Below are positions 63,263-64,000 of a stretch of 64,000 nt of DNA, in pieces; position 1 is the first letter of the stretch, and every line of letters begins with the position of its first letter. The stretch comes from Desulfamplus sp. (GTDB lineage Bacteria > Desulfobacterota > Desulfobacteria > Desulfobacterales > Desulfobacteraceae): NCBI GenBank assembly GCA_015231615.1, contig JADGBE010000008.1, forward strand, positions 1 through 64,000. The letters run 5' to 3'. The translations under genes were made by a program, and so were the position numbers. Under the pieces are notes generated by a model. It had not been told where the DNA came from. It ran no database searches and saw only the letters and a program-made list of their open reading frames with translations.

Positions 63263-63925
63263 TTATGTTCCTGCCGCAAGAAAGTTTTTAATATAATCTT
63301 CCAATGCGTCTAAAGTTGGAAGATAAGTGGTGTTCTTAAAGTTTTCGATTATCGAACTTCCACCCCGTTTAAATGCCTGTCCACCAATAATTACTGGTAA
63401 ATCCTTGAAGTTGTCGTTGATTGATTGCAATGTCCTTTTAAGCGTATCTATATGAAAATATACAGACATTGAGAGACCAACAAGATTTGGCTGAACCTCT
63501 CTGATAAAGCTAATTAACTCCTGAACAGGTGTATTTGCCCCTAAATATATTGTATTCCATCCATGCAATTCAAATATATCTGCAACCATTTTGCCGCCAA
63601 TCTGGTGCGGTTCATCTTCCACAGAAGATATAATTACAGTCTTGTTGACAGCCTCCCCAATGGGTAGTTGGGCAGCCATCTGATTCATAAGGCTTTCTGT
63701 TATCAGCGTTGCCATGTGTTCGGTAGCAACCGTGATTTTGTTATATTCCCATAACTCGCCTACAGAATACAAAGACCTTTGCAGTAAACCTTGATATAGC
63801 GTTTTAATTTCACAATCGCCTGAAAACAACCCATTCACTATGTTGTAGCAGGGTATTCGTTTTCCTCGAATAAGATTAGTGAAGTAGTTTGTATATTGCT
63901 CTTCGTCTATTATCGGATTTTTCAT
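63263..63925 (-). CDS. Cobalamin-binding protein with CarH-like W-x9-EH motif
   Basis: 220 residues. The N-terminal helical B12-binding-2 domain (about 1-90) contains LWEYNKITVATEH, matching the W-x9-EH signature that defines the upper-ligand pocket of CarH-type adenosylcobalamin photoreceptors. The Rossmann B12-binding domain follows, with EDEPHQIGGKMVADIFELHGW (E-x-H-x2-G in place of D-x-H-x2-G), YLGANTP, LVGLSMSV and VIIGGQAFKRGG. No MerR-type DNA-binding domain is attached, so it would signal through a partner. It is upstream of the two kinase genes on the same strand. Light sensing is inference; it could also be a cobalamin- or methyl-sensing or corrinoid-carrier protein. Confidence 0.8.
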   Translation of the reverse strand: MKNPIIDEEQYTNYFTNLIRGKRIPCYNIVNGLFSGDCEIKTLYQGLLQRSLYSVGELWEYNKITVATEHMATLITESLMNQMAAQLPIGEAVNKTVIISSVEDEPHQIGGKMVADIFELHGWNTIYLGANTPVQELISFIREVQPNLVGLSMSVYFHIDTLKRTLQSINDNFKDLPVIIGGQAFKRGGSSIIENFKNTTYLPTLDALEDYIKNFLAAGT

Positions 63926-64000
63926 TATTCGTTCTCATCCATTGGTTATCTTCATTATTAATGTTTGGAAGCCTGTTCAATATCAACAATTTGACCCTGA

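Overview
The window is AT-rich bacterial chromosome packed with signal-transduction genes. I see no rRNA, tRNA, CRISPR array or replication origin. The gene set suggests an anaerobic or microaerophilic, motile Gram-negative bacterium, most likely a low-GC Desulfobacterota (delta-proteobacterial, Desulfobacterales-like) lineage. The clues are a long BioD/DRTGG-type Pta, a bacteriohemerythrin, a CheA/CheD/CheX/CheB set with HDOD proteins, lipoproteins, many hybrid histidine kinases, and an MglA/roadblock/DUF4388 cluster. The taxonomic placement is inference from gene content only.

Layout. 1-3.2 kb: a transposase fragment at the left edge, mtnA (minus), tesB (plus) and repeat-bearing gaps. 3.2-9.1 kb: chemotaxis operon cheA-cheD-HDOD-cheY-cheX-cheB. 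9.1-11.8 kb: a membrane histidine kinase and a radical SAM protein. 11.8-23.5 kb (minus): nnr, prmA and bacteriohemerythrin, overlapping each other; then a PAS hybrid kinase, a CheB-CheR-PAS fusion, a Cache/HAMP/PAS kinase and coaE. 23.6-34.5 kb (plus): a COG2509 flavoprotein, an IS607-type tnpA/tnpB element, a periplasmic solute-binding protein, a small lipoprotein missed by the ORF track, pta, a FapA-like DUF342 protein and glpD. 34.6-47.4 kb (minus): a hybrid kinase, HDOD, a DUF2283 protein with a nuclease-like partner, an acyl-CoA-binding protein, a lipoprotein, clpA/clpS, a retropepsin-like pair, a VapBC-like pair lying between secA and a decayed copy of the secA 3' end, secA, and argC. 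47.6-59.6 kb (plus): a radical SAM protein, then about 10 kb of co-directional genes: zinc-ribbon/HAMP membrane protein, roadblock, MglA-like GTPase, Q-rich adaptor, DUF4388 proteins, three unrecognised proteins and a PilB/GspE-like ATPase with altered catalytic boxes. 59.6-63.9 kb (minus): a cobalamin-binding protein with a W-x9-EH signature, then two histidine kinases.

The best candidate for a little-described system is the 49.5-59.6 kb cluster. It looks like an MglA-type polarity switch wired to adaptor proteins and to a secretion/pilus-type ATPase that may be a regulatory pseudo-ATPase. A second candidate is the B12-protein/kinase group at the right end, plausibly a light- or cobalamin-responsive phosphorelay.

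A third theme is genome texture. Several palindromic repeat families are scattered through the gaps, and one has inserted in frame inside a gene. Many conserved enzymes (MtnA, CoaE, COG2509, GlpD, ArgC, kinases) carry in-frame low-complexity or tandem-repeat insertions, which suggests active repeat expansion in this genome.
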